DNA of 64,000 bases from an uncultured Clostridia bacterium (GCA_934632155.1 CAKTXZ010000005.1:1-64000), one strand, 5' to 3'; counted from the stretch's first letter, positions 44,292-52,830 are shown. Translations and numbers: made by a program. The notes: a model not told the origin generated them from the letters alone.

Positions 44292-45263
44292 ATGCAGTAT
44301 CACGCATTGGATTTTTCGGGAATTACCACGCATTCCGCGCATGAGCGGCACAATCTGGTGCGGATCGATACGCTGCTCACGCCGGGAGAGTACCGCGCGC
44401 CGCGGATACTCGACCCCGAGTTTGACCAGCTGGTCGATCGCATCATCGCCGCGCGCCGGGCGGGCCGTCCGGTCATTTGGAGTCAGGGCGCGCATGTCAT
44501 TAAAAACAGTCTTTCGCGCTATTTGATTGCGCTCATGCGCAGCGGCGTCATCACCCATCTGAGCGGAAACGGCGCGTGCTCCATTCATGATTTTGAACTG
44601 GCGTATCTTGGCGGCACGTCTGAAAACGTGCCCACCGCCATCGAGGACGGCTCCTTCGGCATGTGGGAAGAAACGGGGCGCTGGATGAACGAGGCGCTTC
44701 AGGAGGGCGCGCGCAGGGGCTGGGGCTACGGCGAGGCGTTGGCGCGCTGCATAGACGCGCGTCCCGAGCGCTTTCCCTATCGGGAAGACTGCGTGCTGTA
44801 TCAGGCGTGGCGGCTGGGCGTGCCGGCGACGTATCACATCGCGCTGGGCACGGATATCATCCATCAGCATCCGATTGTGGATTTTGGCGCGATCGGCCAA
44901 ACCAGCGGCGTGGATTTCCACCGCATGTGCTACGCCGTGAGCCGTTTGGACGAGGGCGTGTTCCTGAACTTTGGCTCCGCGGTGATCGGCGCGGAGGTTT
45001 TCCTCAAGGCGCTGTCCATTTCGCGTAATCTGGGCTATCCTACCTACCATATCACGACTGCGAACTTCGATTTGATTGATCTGGGCGACTATCATTCGAA
45101 GATCGGCTACGACGATCCCAACTATTATTACCGTCCGCGGAAGAATATCGTCAATCGTCCCGTTTCCCGCGGCGGCGTCGGCTGGCATTTCTGCGTGGAT
45201 CATAAAATTTCCATTCCCAATGTATACGACCGCTTGGCGGAGAAGGGATGGGAGATGAAATGA
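44292..45263 (+). CDS. Deoxyhypusine-synthase-like protein of unknown function
   Basis: 323 residues. Segments WSQGAHVIKNSLSRYLIALM, THLSGNGACSIHDFELAYLG, GTSENV and HIALGTDIIHQHP resemble the NAD-binding fold of deoxyhypusine synthase (HWVIKAGLGP, THIATNGAAAIHDFE, GETSEDV in that family). The C-terminal part (YYYRPRKNIVNRPVSRGGVG and HKISIPNVY) lacks the Lys-bearing active-site segment of true DHS. Bacteria have no eIF5A, so the reaction must differ. Its place between an HAD phosphatase and a PfkB kinase points to sugar metabolism (inference). GAGGAGGAAAT precedes the ATG, and its stop overlaps the kinase start (ATGA). Confidence 0.7.
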   Translation: MQYHALDFSGITTHSAHERHNLVRIDTLLTPGEYRAPRILDPEFDQLVDRIIAARRAGRPVIWSQGAHVIKNSLSRYLIALMRSGVITHLSGNGACSIHDFELAYLGGTSENVPTAIEDGSFGMWEETGRWMNEALQEGARRGWGYGEALARCIDARPERFPYREDCVLYQAWRLGVPATYHIALGTDIIHQHPIVDFGAIGQTSGVDFHRMCYAVSRLDEGVFLNFGSAVIGAEVFLKALSISRNLGYPTYHITTANFDLIDLGDYHSKIGYDDPNYYYRPRKNIVNRPVSRGGVGWHFCVDHKISIPNVYDRLAEKGWEMK

Positions 45264-46225
45264 CGCTGGACGCCATCTTTTCCGGCATTGATCGCGCGCG
45301 CGTGGGCGTGATCGGCGATTTTTGTCTGGATGTATATTGGCTGGCGGATATGACGCGCAGCGAGCTTTCCCGCGAAACGCCGCATTTTCCGCTGCCTGTC
45401 GTGCAGGAAAGCATGTCGCCGGGCGCTGCGGGCAATGTGGCCGCGAACATCGCGGCGCTGCGTCCGGCGTCGCTGTTGCTCTTTGGCGCGCTGGGGGACG
45501 ACTGGCGCGGCCATGCGCTGCGCACGCTGCTGGCAGGGCTGGGCGCGGATACGTCGGGCCTGCTGACCGTGCCGGATCGGGTAACGAACGCGTTTTGCAA
45601 GCCGCTGCGCAGGGGTATTGCGGATGTGGTATATGAGGATCCGCGGCTGGATTTTGAAAACGACGCGCCGCTGCCGCAGGAAGCGCAGGAGCGTCTGGTC
45701 GCCGCGCTGCGGGCGGCGCGCTTGGACGTGCTGTGCGTATGCGATCAGGTGGCGATGGGCTGCGTGGGCGAAACCGTCCGCCGCGCGGTGTGCGATATGG
45801 GACGCGAGGGCATGACCGTGCTGGTGGACAGCCGCGACCGCGTGGGGCTTTATCGCGACGTGATCGTCAAGCCCAACGAGGTGGAGGCCGCGCGCGCGCT
45901 GGGGCAGGAAGCGGATTTTGCGGCGATGGCGCGGCGGCTGAGCGAAAAAACGGGCAAGCCGGCGCTCATTACGCTGGGCGACAGGGGCTGCATGGTGTGC
46001 GAGGAGGGCGCGGTGACGGCGGTTCCCGCCCGGCCGGTTACGCCGCCGCTGGATATCTGCGGCGCGGGCGACAGCTTCCTTTCCGGGCTGGCGTGCGCGC
46101 TGGCTGCGGGCGCGTCGCTGGCGCAGGCCGCGCTGTTTGCGAATACCGCGTCCGCCGTGACGGTGCAAAAGCTGCATACGACGGGCACGGCAAGCCGGGA
46201 GGAAATCAGAGAAAAATGGAACTGA
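45260..46225 (+). CDS. PfkB-family sugar kinase, heptose-7-phosphate-kinase-like
   Basis: 321 residues. The N-terminus VGVIGDFCLDVYWLADMTRS and the substrate loop PGAAGNVAANIAALRP resemble the HldE/RfaE1 kinase domain. VIVKPNEVEAARALG and the PfkB signature DICGAGDSFLSGLACALAAG (catalytic Asp in GAGDSF) are present. HldE kinases phosphorylate D-glycero-D-manno-heptose-7-phosphate at C1. There is no attached nucleotidylyltransferase domain. I chose ATG 45260, a four-base overlap with the DHS-like stop, over 45248. It overlaps the SIS gene by ten bases. Confidence 0.82.
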   Translation: MTLDAIFSGIDRARVGVIGDFCLDVYWLADMTRSELSRETPHFPLPVVQESMSPGAAGNVAANIAALRPASLLLFGALGDDWRGHALRTLLAGLGADTSGLLTVPDRVTNAFCKPLRRGIADVVYEDPRLDFENDAPLPQEAQERLVAALRAARLDVLCVCDQVAMGCVGETVRRAVCDMGREGMTVLVDSRDRVGLYRDVIVKPNEVEAARALGQEADFAAMARRLSEKTGKPALITLGDRGCMVCEEGAVTAVPARPVTPPLDICGAGDSFLSGLACALAAGASLAQAALFANTASAVTVQKLHTTGTASREEIREKWN

Positions 46226-46791
46226 AAATATTGCATGAAAACCAGCAGGCGGCGCAGGACGCGCTGCTGCGCTGCTTCCGATCGGGCGGAAAGCTGCTTT
46301 TGTGCGGCAACGGCGGCAGCGCCGCGGACTGCGCGCATATTCAGGGCGAGCTGGTCAAGGGCTTTATCAAAAAGCGTCCGCTGAGCACCGCGCTTCGCGA
46401 ACGGCTGGGCGGCTGGGCGGACGAAATGCAGCAGGGGCTGCCGGCGATTGATCTGACGGCGAACGGCGCGCTGATTGCCGCCGTCTGCAATGATCTGGAC
46501 GCGCGCAACGCCTACGCGCAGCAGGTAATGGCCTTTGGCCGGCCGGGCGATGTGCTGCTGGGCATTTCCACATCGGGCAACGCCGAGAATGTGTGCCGCG
46601 CGCTGCTGACCGCGCGCGCGCTGGGCTTGGTCGCCATCGGCCTGACGGGCGAGAGCGGCGGCCGTATGAAGGATTGCTGCGATATTCTGCTCAACGTCGC
46701 CCGGCGGGAGACCTATCTGGTACAGGAGGAGCATATTCGCCTGTATCATCAGCTCTGCGCGGCGGTGGAAGACGCGCTGTTTGAGGAGTAG
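46216..46791 (+). CDS. SIS-domain isomerase, GmhA-like
   Basis: 191 residues. Phospho-sugar-binding motifs CGNGGSAADCAHIQGELVKG and GISTSGNAENV, and the C-terminal VQEEHIRLYHQLCAAVEDALF, where the Glu and His match the GmhA catalytic pattern. GmhA converts sedoheptulose-7-phosphate to D-glycero-D-manno-heptose-7-phosphate, the substrate of an HldE-type kinase. A DiaA-like role is less likely in this setting. Translation starts inside the kinase gene (ten-base overlap), so the two are probably coupled. Confidence 0.82.
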   Translation: MELKILHENQQAAQDALLRCFRSGGKLLLCGNGGSAADCAHIQGELVKGFIKKRPLSTALRERLGGWADEMQQGLPAIDLTANGALIAAVCNDLDARNAYAQQVMAFGRPGDVLLGISTSGNAENVCRALLTARALGLVAIGLTGESGGRMKDCCDILLNVARRETYLVQEEHIRLYHQLCAAVEDALFEE

Positions 46792-46794
46792 TTC

Positions 46795-47652
46795 GTGAAT
46801 ATTCGGCTTGAAAAAAACGGCGCAATAGCGGAGATTTCGCCGCTCGGCGCGGAGTGGAAGCGTTTTGCCGTTCATGGGCGGGAGCTTCTTTGGCCGGGGG
46901 ACGCGGCCATATGGCCCGGCAGCTCGCCATGGCTGTTTCCCGTGGTGGGACGGCTTCGGAACGACGCGTTTTCCCTTGGCGGCGCAGGCTATGCGCTGCC
47001 GCAGCACGGCTTTGCCAGGGACAGCCTGTTTTCCTGCCTGCGGCATACGGCGGACGAGGCGGTTTTTCTGCTTTGCGACAGCCCGGAGACGCGCGCGGCA
47101 TATCCGTGGCGTTTTGCGCTGCGCGTGGGATACCGGCTGACGGAAAACGGCATGGAGATGGAAGCGCGGGTGGAAAACCCGAATGCTGAGGAGATGTATT
47201 TTTCGCTCGGCGCGCATCCGGGCTTTTTCGCGGCGGCGGGCGACCGGCTGATCTTCGACGCGCCCGGCTGCATGCGCGTGCGGCGGCTGGAGCGGCGCGG
47301 GCATTTGCTTTTGCCGTGGGACGGCGAAACGGCTGACGGGGAAATCCTGCTGCGGCCGGAGCTGTTTGACAGGGACGCGATGATTCTGGAAGCGCCCGCG
47401 GCGCGGGCGGCGACGCTGCGGCGCCGGGACGGGACGCGCCTGCGCATCGACTATGGCGACGTTTCCTTTCTGGGGCTGTGGAGCATGCCGGGCAAGGGCA
47501 TGCCCTACGTCTGCGTCGAGCCGTGGCTGGGCGTGGACGACCCTGTGGACGCGGACGGCGATATTCGGCGAAAGCAGGCGATCGAGCGCTTGCAGCCCGG
47601 GGAAAGCCGGACGCTGCGGCTGGCCATCACGGTAGAGGAGAGGGAAGCATGA
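46795..47652 (+). CDS. Aldose 1-epimerase family protein (LacX-like)
   Basis: 285 residues from a GTG start at 46795, preceded by GAGGAGTA. Epimerase features are SSPWLFPVVGRLRNDAFSLG, LPQHGFARDSLF (catalytic His region), SLGAHPGFF and the C-terminal CVEPWLGVDDP (catalytic Glu region). It interconverts alpha and beta sugar anomers, helpful after retaining or inverting hydrolases release mannose or glucose. It is three bases after the SIS gene, and its stop overlaps the next start (ATGA). Confidence 0.88.
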   Translation: MNIRLEKNGAIAEISPLGAEWKRFAVHGRELLWPGDAAIWPGSSPWLFPVVGRLRNDAFSLGGAGYALPQHGFARDSLFSCLRHTADEAVFLLCDSPETRAAYPWRFALRVGYRLTENGMEMEARVENPNAEEMYFSLGAHPGFFAAAGDRLIFDAPGCMRVRRLERRGHLLLPWDGETADGEILLRPELFDRDAMILEAPAARAATLRRRDGTRLRIDYGDVSFLGLWSMPGKGMPYVCVEPWLGVDDPVDADGDIRRKQAIERLQPGESRTLRLAITVEEREA

Positions 47653-48692
47653 AGCTGCGCTTTCGGGGCGATACCTTTCGCATTTTGGAGCTTTCGGATA
47701 TTCAGGAGCGTGCGGATTTTGACCGCCGCACCGCCGAATCAATCGATTATCTTTTGGATACGCAGCGGCCCGACTTGGTTATGCTGGGCGGGGACAACTG
47801 CTTCGGGCCGGATATTCGCACCAAGGAGGAGCTGACGCGTTTTCTGGACCGTCTGGCTTCCTTTATGGAAAAGCGCGCGACGCCGTGGGCGCACATTTTC
47901 GGAAATCATGACCACGATGTGCGCTGCGTATCCGCCGCGGAGCTGCAGGCCATGTACGAAGCGTATCCGCACTGCGTATCGCGTCACAGCGAAGGCATGC
48001 ATGGCGTGACGAACTACTATCTGGATATTTTGGACGCGCAGGATGCGCCGGCGTTTCGAATTTGGTGTCTGGATACCAACGGCGCGCTGGCGGACAGCGC
48101 GCTCAACGCACGCTTCGGGGCGGGCGGGCTTCGGGCGGCGGCGGTGCTGCCCGTTATGCCGGGCAATGTCGACCGTTATGACATTGTGTATTTTGACCAG
48201 CTGGTTTGGTATGACGCGGCTTCGCGCGCGCTGGAGGCCGACGCCGGCCGCCTAATTCCAAGCATGATGTTTTGCCATATTGCGCCGGAGGAGCTTTCGC
48301 TGGCGATAGCGAACCCGGAGCACTGCGCGCTGCGTGGCGGCGCAACGGAGCGGCTTGCGCCGGCGGCGCTTAATTCCGGCCTGTTTTCGCTGCTGGTGCA
48401 GCGGGGCGACGTGGGGACGCTGGCCTGTGCGCATACGCATAAGGACAGCTTTCAGGCGCGCTATTGCGGCATGCAGGTTTGCTTTGACGCCTGCGCCGGA
48501 TACACCTGCTACGGCCTTGCGCAGGAGCGCGGCGGGCGGGTGTTCGATATTGATCGCCGCACGGGACGCGTGGACACGCGCATGGTCTTCACAGCCGAGC
48601 ATGTGGCGAAGGCCGGGCGCGACGACGCGCAGGCGATCGCGACTGCAAACGCAGCCATTGAAAGCGAAAGCGCCCTGCTGGCCGGCCTGTGA
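47649..48692 (+). CDS. Calcineurin-like metallophosphoesterase
   Basis: 347 residues. Metal-binding motifs in order: LELSDIQ (the usual D-x-H reads D-x-Q), VMLGGDNCF, FGNHDHDV, and ACAHTHKDSF near the C-terminus. A phosphodiesterase or phosphatase acting on a nucleotide or sugar phosphate is likely; the Gln in place of the first His is unusual but occurs in purple-acid-phosphatase relatives. No signal peptide. It is the last gene of the operon, overlapping the epimerase by four bases, and is followed by a terminator that overlaps its stop region. Confidence 0.8.
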   Translation: MKLRFRGDTFRILELSDIQERADFDRRTAESIDYLLDTQRPDLVMLGGDNCFGPDIRTKEELTRFLDRLASFMEKRATPWAHIFGNHDHDVRCVSAAELQAMYEAYPHCVSRHSEGMHGVTNYYLDILDAQDAPAFRIWCLDTNGALADSALNARFGAGGLRAAAVLPVMPGNVDRYDIVYFDQLVWYDAASRALEADAGRLIPSMMFCHIAPEELSLAIANPEHCALRGGATERLAPAALNSGLFSLLVQRGDVGTLACAHTHKDSFQARYCGMQVCFDACAGYTCYGLAQERGGRVFDIDRRTGRVDTRMVFTAEHVAKAGRDDAQAIATANAAIESESALLAGL

Positions 48693-48762
48693 AAGGCGTT
48701 GGCGGCGCAGGGCGCGTTTTCATGCGGTTTTTCAAGCGAATATGCGGCGCAGGGCGCGTTTT
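48670..48762 (+). terminator. Terminator of the GH38 operon with duplicated 3' arm
   Basis: GCGCCCTGC (48670-48678, inside the last codons) pairs with GCAGGGCGC (48707-48715), followed by GTTTT. The 19-base word GCGGCGCAGGGCGCGTTTT occurs at 48702-48720 and again at 48744-48762, the second copy followed by further T residues. So the 3' arm is tandemly duplicated with a 42-base period. Confidence 0.6.
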
Positions 48763-48766
48763 TTCG

Positions 48767-49744
48767 TCAGGCGTTTTCCGAACGAATGAGACGAATATCC
48801 TTTCCCAGCATGGGAATGGCCAGCGAGGAGCGCGTGTCCAGCAGGCGCGAGGAAACGCGCTCGGTATAGCGGTTTTTCAGGTCGACACGGCTAAGGTTGG
48901 TGCTCACGGCGGTGTACAGGCCGCGCGACAGACGCGCGTTGAGCAGGTGATACAATTGCTCCACCGTGATGTTTTCCCACATCGGCTCCATGCCCAAATC
49001 GTCGATCAGCAGGCACTGCGCGTCCAGAAAATCCCGGCCGTCGGCCTCGCCGCGGCCGAAATAGGCGTTGCGGAGCCTTGTCAGCAGATCGTATGCCGTG
49101 GTATAAAGCGCGTCGACGCCGCGGTCGCGCAGCGCGTTTTCCACGCAATGCAGCAGAAACGTTTTCCCCAGACCGCTTCCGCCGTGCAGCAGCAGCGTTT
49201 TGATTTCGCCGCCCGGAACGCCCGCGGCATAGTCCTCGCATTTGCGCCGGACAATGCGCATGTATTCGCGCTGCGTCACGTCTGAGCCGGGCAGCGGCGC
49301 GTCCGGAAAACGCGCTTCGTCGAAGGCGTCAAAGCGCATGGCGCGGTCGCCCTCCAGCGCGTGGTGGGAAAGCGCGGAAAGATACGCCCGGCGCAGGCAG
49401 TCGCACATGCGGCGCACGGAGCCCTCATACACATAGCCCGTATCGCCGCAGGCGGCGCAGGCGTGGATGGGCGAAAGATAATCGGCGGGATAGCCCTTTG
49501 CCGTGAGCGCCGCGGCGATTTTTTGGTTATATTCGGCCATGGCGGCCTCCGGATTCGCTTCCCCGCCGCTGGAAAAGGCGGACTGCACCAGCCGCATGAC
49601 CATGCCGTGGCGCGCCTGAAGCAGGGCGTTCAGGTCGGGATATTTTTGCGCGATTTCGGCCAAGCGCCGGTTTTCCTCCGCTTCATCGGCCTGACGGCGC
49701 TGTGCAAAGGCGGCCAGCACCTGAGAGAGAATCTGGTTATCCAC
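48767..49744 (-). CDS. Primosomal helicase loader DnaI/DnaC-like ATPase
   Basis: 325 residues. The N-terminal half has a zinc-binding ACAACGDTGYVYEGSVRRMC region; the AAA+ half has Walker A LLHGGSGLGKTFLLH, Walker B QCLLIDDLGME and sensor AVSTNLS, typical of DnaI/DnaC helicase loaders. It loads the replicative helicase with the DnaD-like protein encoded immediately upstream, whose gene overlaps it by eight bases. The length is close to Bacillus DnaI (311). No promoter of its own is evident. Confidence 0.92.
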   Translation of the reverse strand: MDNQILSQVLAAFAQRRQADEAEENRRLAEIAQKYPDLNALLQARHGMVMRLVQSAFSSGGEANPEAAMAEYNQKIAAALTAKGYPADYLSPIHACAACGDTGYVYEGSVRRMCDCLRRAYLSALSHHALEGDRAMRFDAFDEARFPDAPLPGSDVTQREYMRIVRRKCEDYAAGVPGGEIKTLLLHGGSGLGKTFLLHCVENALRDRGVDALYTTAYDLLTRLRNAYFGRGEADGRDFLDAQCLLIDDLGMEPMWENITVEQLYHLLNARLSRGLYTAVSTNLSRVDLKNRYTERVSSRLLDTRSSLAIPMLGKDIRLIRSENA

Positions 49745-51188
49745 GCTGCTTTCTCGCCTCCTCGATCAAATCTGTTGATACGGCGCTGAGTTCCTCTTCG
49801 GTATAGACGCGCTGCGCGTATTGCTGCGCGCCCACGGTTTTTTCCCTTTGCCCGCGCTCGGTGCGGCGCTGGGCGCGTGCCTGCTCCAATTTGGTTACGC
49901 CCGCCTCGCGCCATGTTTCGAGCACCTTGTCCAAATAGGCGATCTTGTTGCCCTCGGCCGCGCGGGCCTGCTCGGCGGCGTAGAGGAAGAGCGATGGCTC
50001 CATGCCGTAGCCCTTCCATTTTTCGTACAGCGCGCGATCCGCCGCCGTAGGCCGTCCTGCATGGCCGCAGGCCTCGAAGACCGCCCGCAGCGTGGTATTG
50101 GCTTCCCGGAACCGGGCGAGGTAATCGCGCACGTCGTTTTCGGTTTTCAGTCCCTTTTGCTGCCATGCGTCCAGCAGCGCCTGCCAGTCCTCAACACGCC
50201 CGCCCTTACGGTGGCATTCCTCCGCCGCGAGCAGCAGCACGGCATGGGGATAAACGGCGGCGTATTGGCTGTAGAGCCGCGCGGCCACGGGCGCGGAAAA
50301 ACGCCCCAGCAGGGAAAAAACCTCCTTGGCGCTGTCGGCCGTTTGCTGCTCGCGCTGAAGCTGGCGCTGCACCGCTTTGCCCGTGCGCGCGTCGCTGCGG
50401 CTGCGGAGGCCGTCGAGAATGCCGTCCAGATACTTGAAGGAAGGGTCGCCCTTGGTCATTTCGACGCATGCGTCCAGAATCGCTTCGGGCGCGAAGCCCC
50501 ATTCCTTCAGCCATTTTTCGTAAAGCGCTATTTCATCCTCGCTGGCGGCGCGGCGCTTGCCCATGCGGGAAAGCACGCTGCGCGCGCCGTCCTGTACAGC
50601 CTGCGCATGGCGGAAAAAGGCGTCCGCATCCTCGCAGGTGGTCACGTTTTCCTCCTTCATGCGCACGGCCAGCGGCTCGGCCTTTTTGAAGGAAAACTGC
50701 ACGCCCCGGCTGGCGATGCAGTGGTGCAAAAGCATCAGCACCACCTCGGCCTTCAGCCCCACGTCCTGCACCCATTCCCATGCGAGGGCAATTTCGGAAG
50801 GCGTAACCTTGCGCCGGTCGCCGAAGGCGGCGTAAACGCTTTCCGCAAAGGCGACGTATTCGTTCTCGGCCTGAAGGGGGGCGCCGGCGGCGTCCTGCCG
50901 CTGCGAGGGCAGAAAAAAGGCGTAGCGCGGCGGGTTTTCATCCGTACGGAAAACAAGCGCCCGGCGCTCCCAGTAGCGCAGCGCGGCCTCGATTTCGGCG
51001 GGCGAGAGGAACAATTCCTCCGCCATGCGGTCGAGGGAATCGTCCTGCTCGGGCCACATGCTGCGCATCAGTCCCCAAAGATAGACCTTGATATAATCGC
51101 CCTTGGCGGCGGGAAGATAATCCAGAATAAAGCGATTTTCGACCGCCGTCACGCCAAAGCGCGCGGCGTTTTCATCCATTTTGAACAT
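49737..51188 (-). CDS. DnaD/DnaB-like replication initiation protein
   Basis: 483 residues. An N-terminal winged-helix domain (LPAAKGDYIKVYLWGLMRSM, ERRALVF) is followed by two DnaD-type helical domains: YVAFAESVYAAF..VTPSEIALAWEWV and ASEDEIALYEKWLKEWGFAP..KYLDGIL. Another helical repeat near the C-terminus (LYEKWKGYGMEPSLFLYA..IAYLDKVL) looks like a third DnaD-tail copy. It remodels origin DNA and recruits the helicase loader. The ATG at 51188 has GGGAGAAG eight bases upstream. Confidence 0.88.
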   Translation of the reverse strand: MFKMDENAARFGVTAVENRFILDYLPAAKGDYIKVYLWGLMRSMWPEQDDSLDRMAEELFLSPAEIEAALRYWERRALVFRTDENPPRYAFFLPSQRQDAAGAPLQAENEYVAFAESVYAAFGDRRKVTPSEIALAWEWVQDVGLKAEVVLMLLHHCIASRGVQFSFKKAEPLAVRMKEENVTTCEDADAFFRHAQAVQDGARSVLSRMGKRRAASEDEIALYEKWLKEWGFAPEAILDACVEMTKGDPSFKYLDGILDGLRSRSDARTGKAVQRQLQREQQTADSAKEVFSLLGRFSAPVAARLYSQYAAVYPHAVLLLAAEECHRKGGRVEDWQALLDAWQQKGLKTENDVRDYLARFREANTTLRAVFEACGHAGRPTAADRALYEKWKGYGMEPSLFLYAAEQARAAEGNKIAYLDKVLETWREAGVTKLEQARAQRRTERGQREKTVGAQQYAQRVYTEEELSAVSTDLIEEARKQRG

Positions 51189-51227
51189 CGTGCTTCTCCC
51201 ATCGCAGGCCGCCGTATGGCCCCCGAA

Positions 51228-51962
51228 TTATTCGGCGCTTTTTTCGGTTTTCGGCGTTTCTTTGGATATTTTGCGATACCACCCTACGCATACGCCCGTG
51301 ATGGCCAGCGTAACGGCGTAGGTAATGATGGCGGCGGTGTAGCTGCCCCGCTGCGTCAGGCTGCCCGTGATGGTGGAGGATATAACCGACGGTATGCGCG
51401 CGACGGTGGAAAGCAGCAGGAAATGCGAAAGCTTCATCGGCGTGACGCCGACCAGATAGGTAATCAGATCCTTGGGCGTGCCGGGAATGAGAAACAGCAT
51501 GAACACCAGCAGGTTCAGCTTTTTTTCGTTTCGGAGGAAGGAAAAGCGTTCGATCTTTTCGCGCGGGAAAAAAAGCTCCACCAGCTTCACGCCCCATTTG
51601 CGCACGGCCAGAAACACAAGCGTCGACGCCGCCGCCGCGCCCAGCAGGCACAGCAGCGTGCCCTTGAACCAGCCGAAGACGAAGCCGGCGCCCAGCTCAA
51701 AGGGCTCGCCGGGAATCAGCGCCACGATTACCTGCAGCGCCATAATGCCCATCATCAGCAAATCGCCCAGCAGGCCGTGCCCCTTGACATAATCCCGGAA
51801 GGTTTCGGGTGAATCGCGAAATTCGCGAACCAACGGCCGGCCGACGTAATAGGCGATTACGCCAAAGAGCGCCAGCACGGCGATCAGGGACAGAATGCTG
51901 ATAAGCTTGCGCCGGCGGATGCTTGTCGGCGCCTCGGGAGAGGGGGAAAAATGCGTCGCCAT
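51228..51962 (-). CDS. VTT-domain (TVP38/TMEM64, DedA-superfamily) membrane protein
   Basis: 244 residues with about five or six membrane segments, starting LISILSLIAVLALFGVIAYY. The VTT core includes GEPFELGAGFVFGWFKGTLL and the FLIPGTPKDLITYLVGVTPM loop with its conserved Pro-Gly-Thr-Pro. Such proteins are thought to move lipids (scramblase-like) or affect membrane homeostasis. GTGACGCTGC precedes the ATG, a weak site. A promoter lies at 52000-52028. Confidence 0.88.
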   Translation of the reverse strand: MATHFSPSPEAPTSIRRRKLISILSLIAVLALFGVIAYYVGRPLVREFRDSPETFRDYVKGHGLLGDLLMMGIMALQVIVALIPGEPFELGAGFVFGWFKGTLLCLLGAAAASTLVFLAVRKWGVKLVELFFPREKIERFSFLRNEKKLNLLVFMLFLIPGTPKDLITYLVGVTPMKLSHFLLLSTVARIPSVISSTITGSLTQRGSYTAAIITYAVTLAITGVCVGWYRKISKETPKTEKSAE

Positions 51963-51999
51963 GCAGCGTCACCTCGAATGACAGAATAATGATGAAAAG

Positions 52000-52028
52000 A
52001 TTATAGCATTTTTCTGGTGCTTTGGCAA
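52000..52028 (-). promoter_or_regulatory. Promoter of the VTT-domain gene
   Basis: Minus strand: TTGCCA (52023-52028), 17-base spacer, TATAAT (52000-52005) with TGC upstream. It is back to back with the HAD-gene promoter at 52061. Confidence 0.7.
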
Positions 52029-52060
52029 TCGTCGGCAGGACAAATCCGCCCCGGCGCGGC

Positions 52061-52089
52061 TTGACAGGCGCGCGCGCGCATGCTACCAT
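52061..52089 (+). promoter_or_regulatory. Promoter of the HAD-IB phosphatase gene
   Basis: TTGACA (52061-52066), 17-base CG-rich spacer, TACCAT (52084-52089) with TGC upstream. 28 bases before the ATG. Confidence 0.65.
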
Positions 52090-52116
52090 TGGGCGCGGAA
52101 GGAAAGGAGGCGCGGC

Positions 52117-52782
52117 ATGGAAACGCTGGCGCTGTTTGATTTTGACGGCACGCTGATTCGGGGCGACAGCATTGTGCCCTACCTTTGCCGGGCCCATGCG
52201 CAGGGCGACGCGTCGCTGGGCGATCTGATGGCCGCTGCGACGGGCTATTTTCTGTTTCGCCTGCATCTTCGCACGGCGGAGGAGGCCAAAACGCGCGCCC
52301 TGCAGTTTCGGCGGCGGCTTTCCCCGGCACGGCGCGACGCGCTGGACGGCGGCTTTGCGCGGGAATACCTGCTGCCGCGGCTTTATCCGGCGGGGAAAGA
52401 ATGCCTGCTGGCGCATGCGCAGGCGGGGCGCCGGGTGGCGCTGGTTTCCGCTTCCCCTGACAATTATATGCGCTATGTCGCCGCGGCGCTCGGCGTGGAT
52501 TTGATTTGCACGCGCATTTTACCGGACGGCCGCGCGGACGTTAACTGCAGCGGGCAGGAAAAGGTGCGCAGGCTGCGGGCGTATGTTGCGCAGCACGCCT
52601 GGACGGTCGATTGGCAGGCCTCCTATGCCTATGGCGACAGCCGCAGCGATATGCCCATGCTGTGCCTGTGCGGGCACGGCTATGCGGTCAACCCCAAGCG
52701 CGCGCTGCGAAAGGCCATGCGGGCGGAAAATACGCTTTGCTGGCGGCAGGAGCCGGCTCCCCGGCGCGAGGATTCTCCTTGA
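52117..52782 (+). CDS. HAD-IB family phosphatase (SerB-like)
   Basis: 221 residues. Motif I LFDFDGTLIRGDS, motif II VALVSASPDNYM, motif III in SGQEKVRRL, and motif IV YAYGDSRSDMPML, the pattern of HAD-IB enzymes such as phosphoserine phosphatase relatives and YfhB. It probably removes phosphate from a small metabolite; the substrate is unknown. AAAGGAGGCGC precedes the ATG. It is a single gene, and its terminator region has been interrupted by the repeat at 52854-53088. Confidence 0.85.
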   Translation: METLALFDFDGTLIRGDSIVPYLCRAHAQGDASLGDLMAAATGYFLFRLHLRTAEEAKTRALQFRRRLSPARRDALDGGFAREYLLPRLYPAGKECLLAHAQAGRRVALVSASPDNYMRYVAAALGVDLICTRILPDGRADVNCSGQEKVRRLRAYVAQHAWTVDWQASYAYGDSRSDMPMLCLCGHGYAVNPKRALRKAMRAENTLCWRQEPAPRREDSP

Positions 52783-52830
52783 CGCATCTTGGCGTGAGCG
52801 CGGCGTGAGTGGCCGTGCGGATATGCAAAA

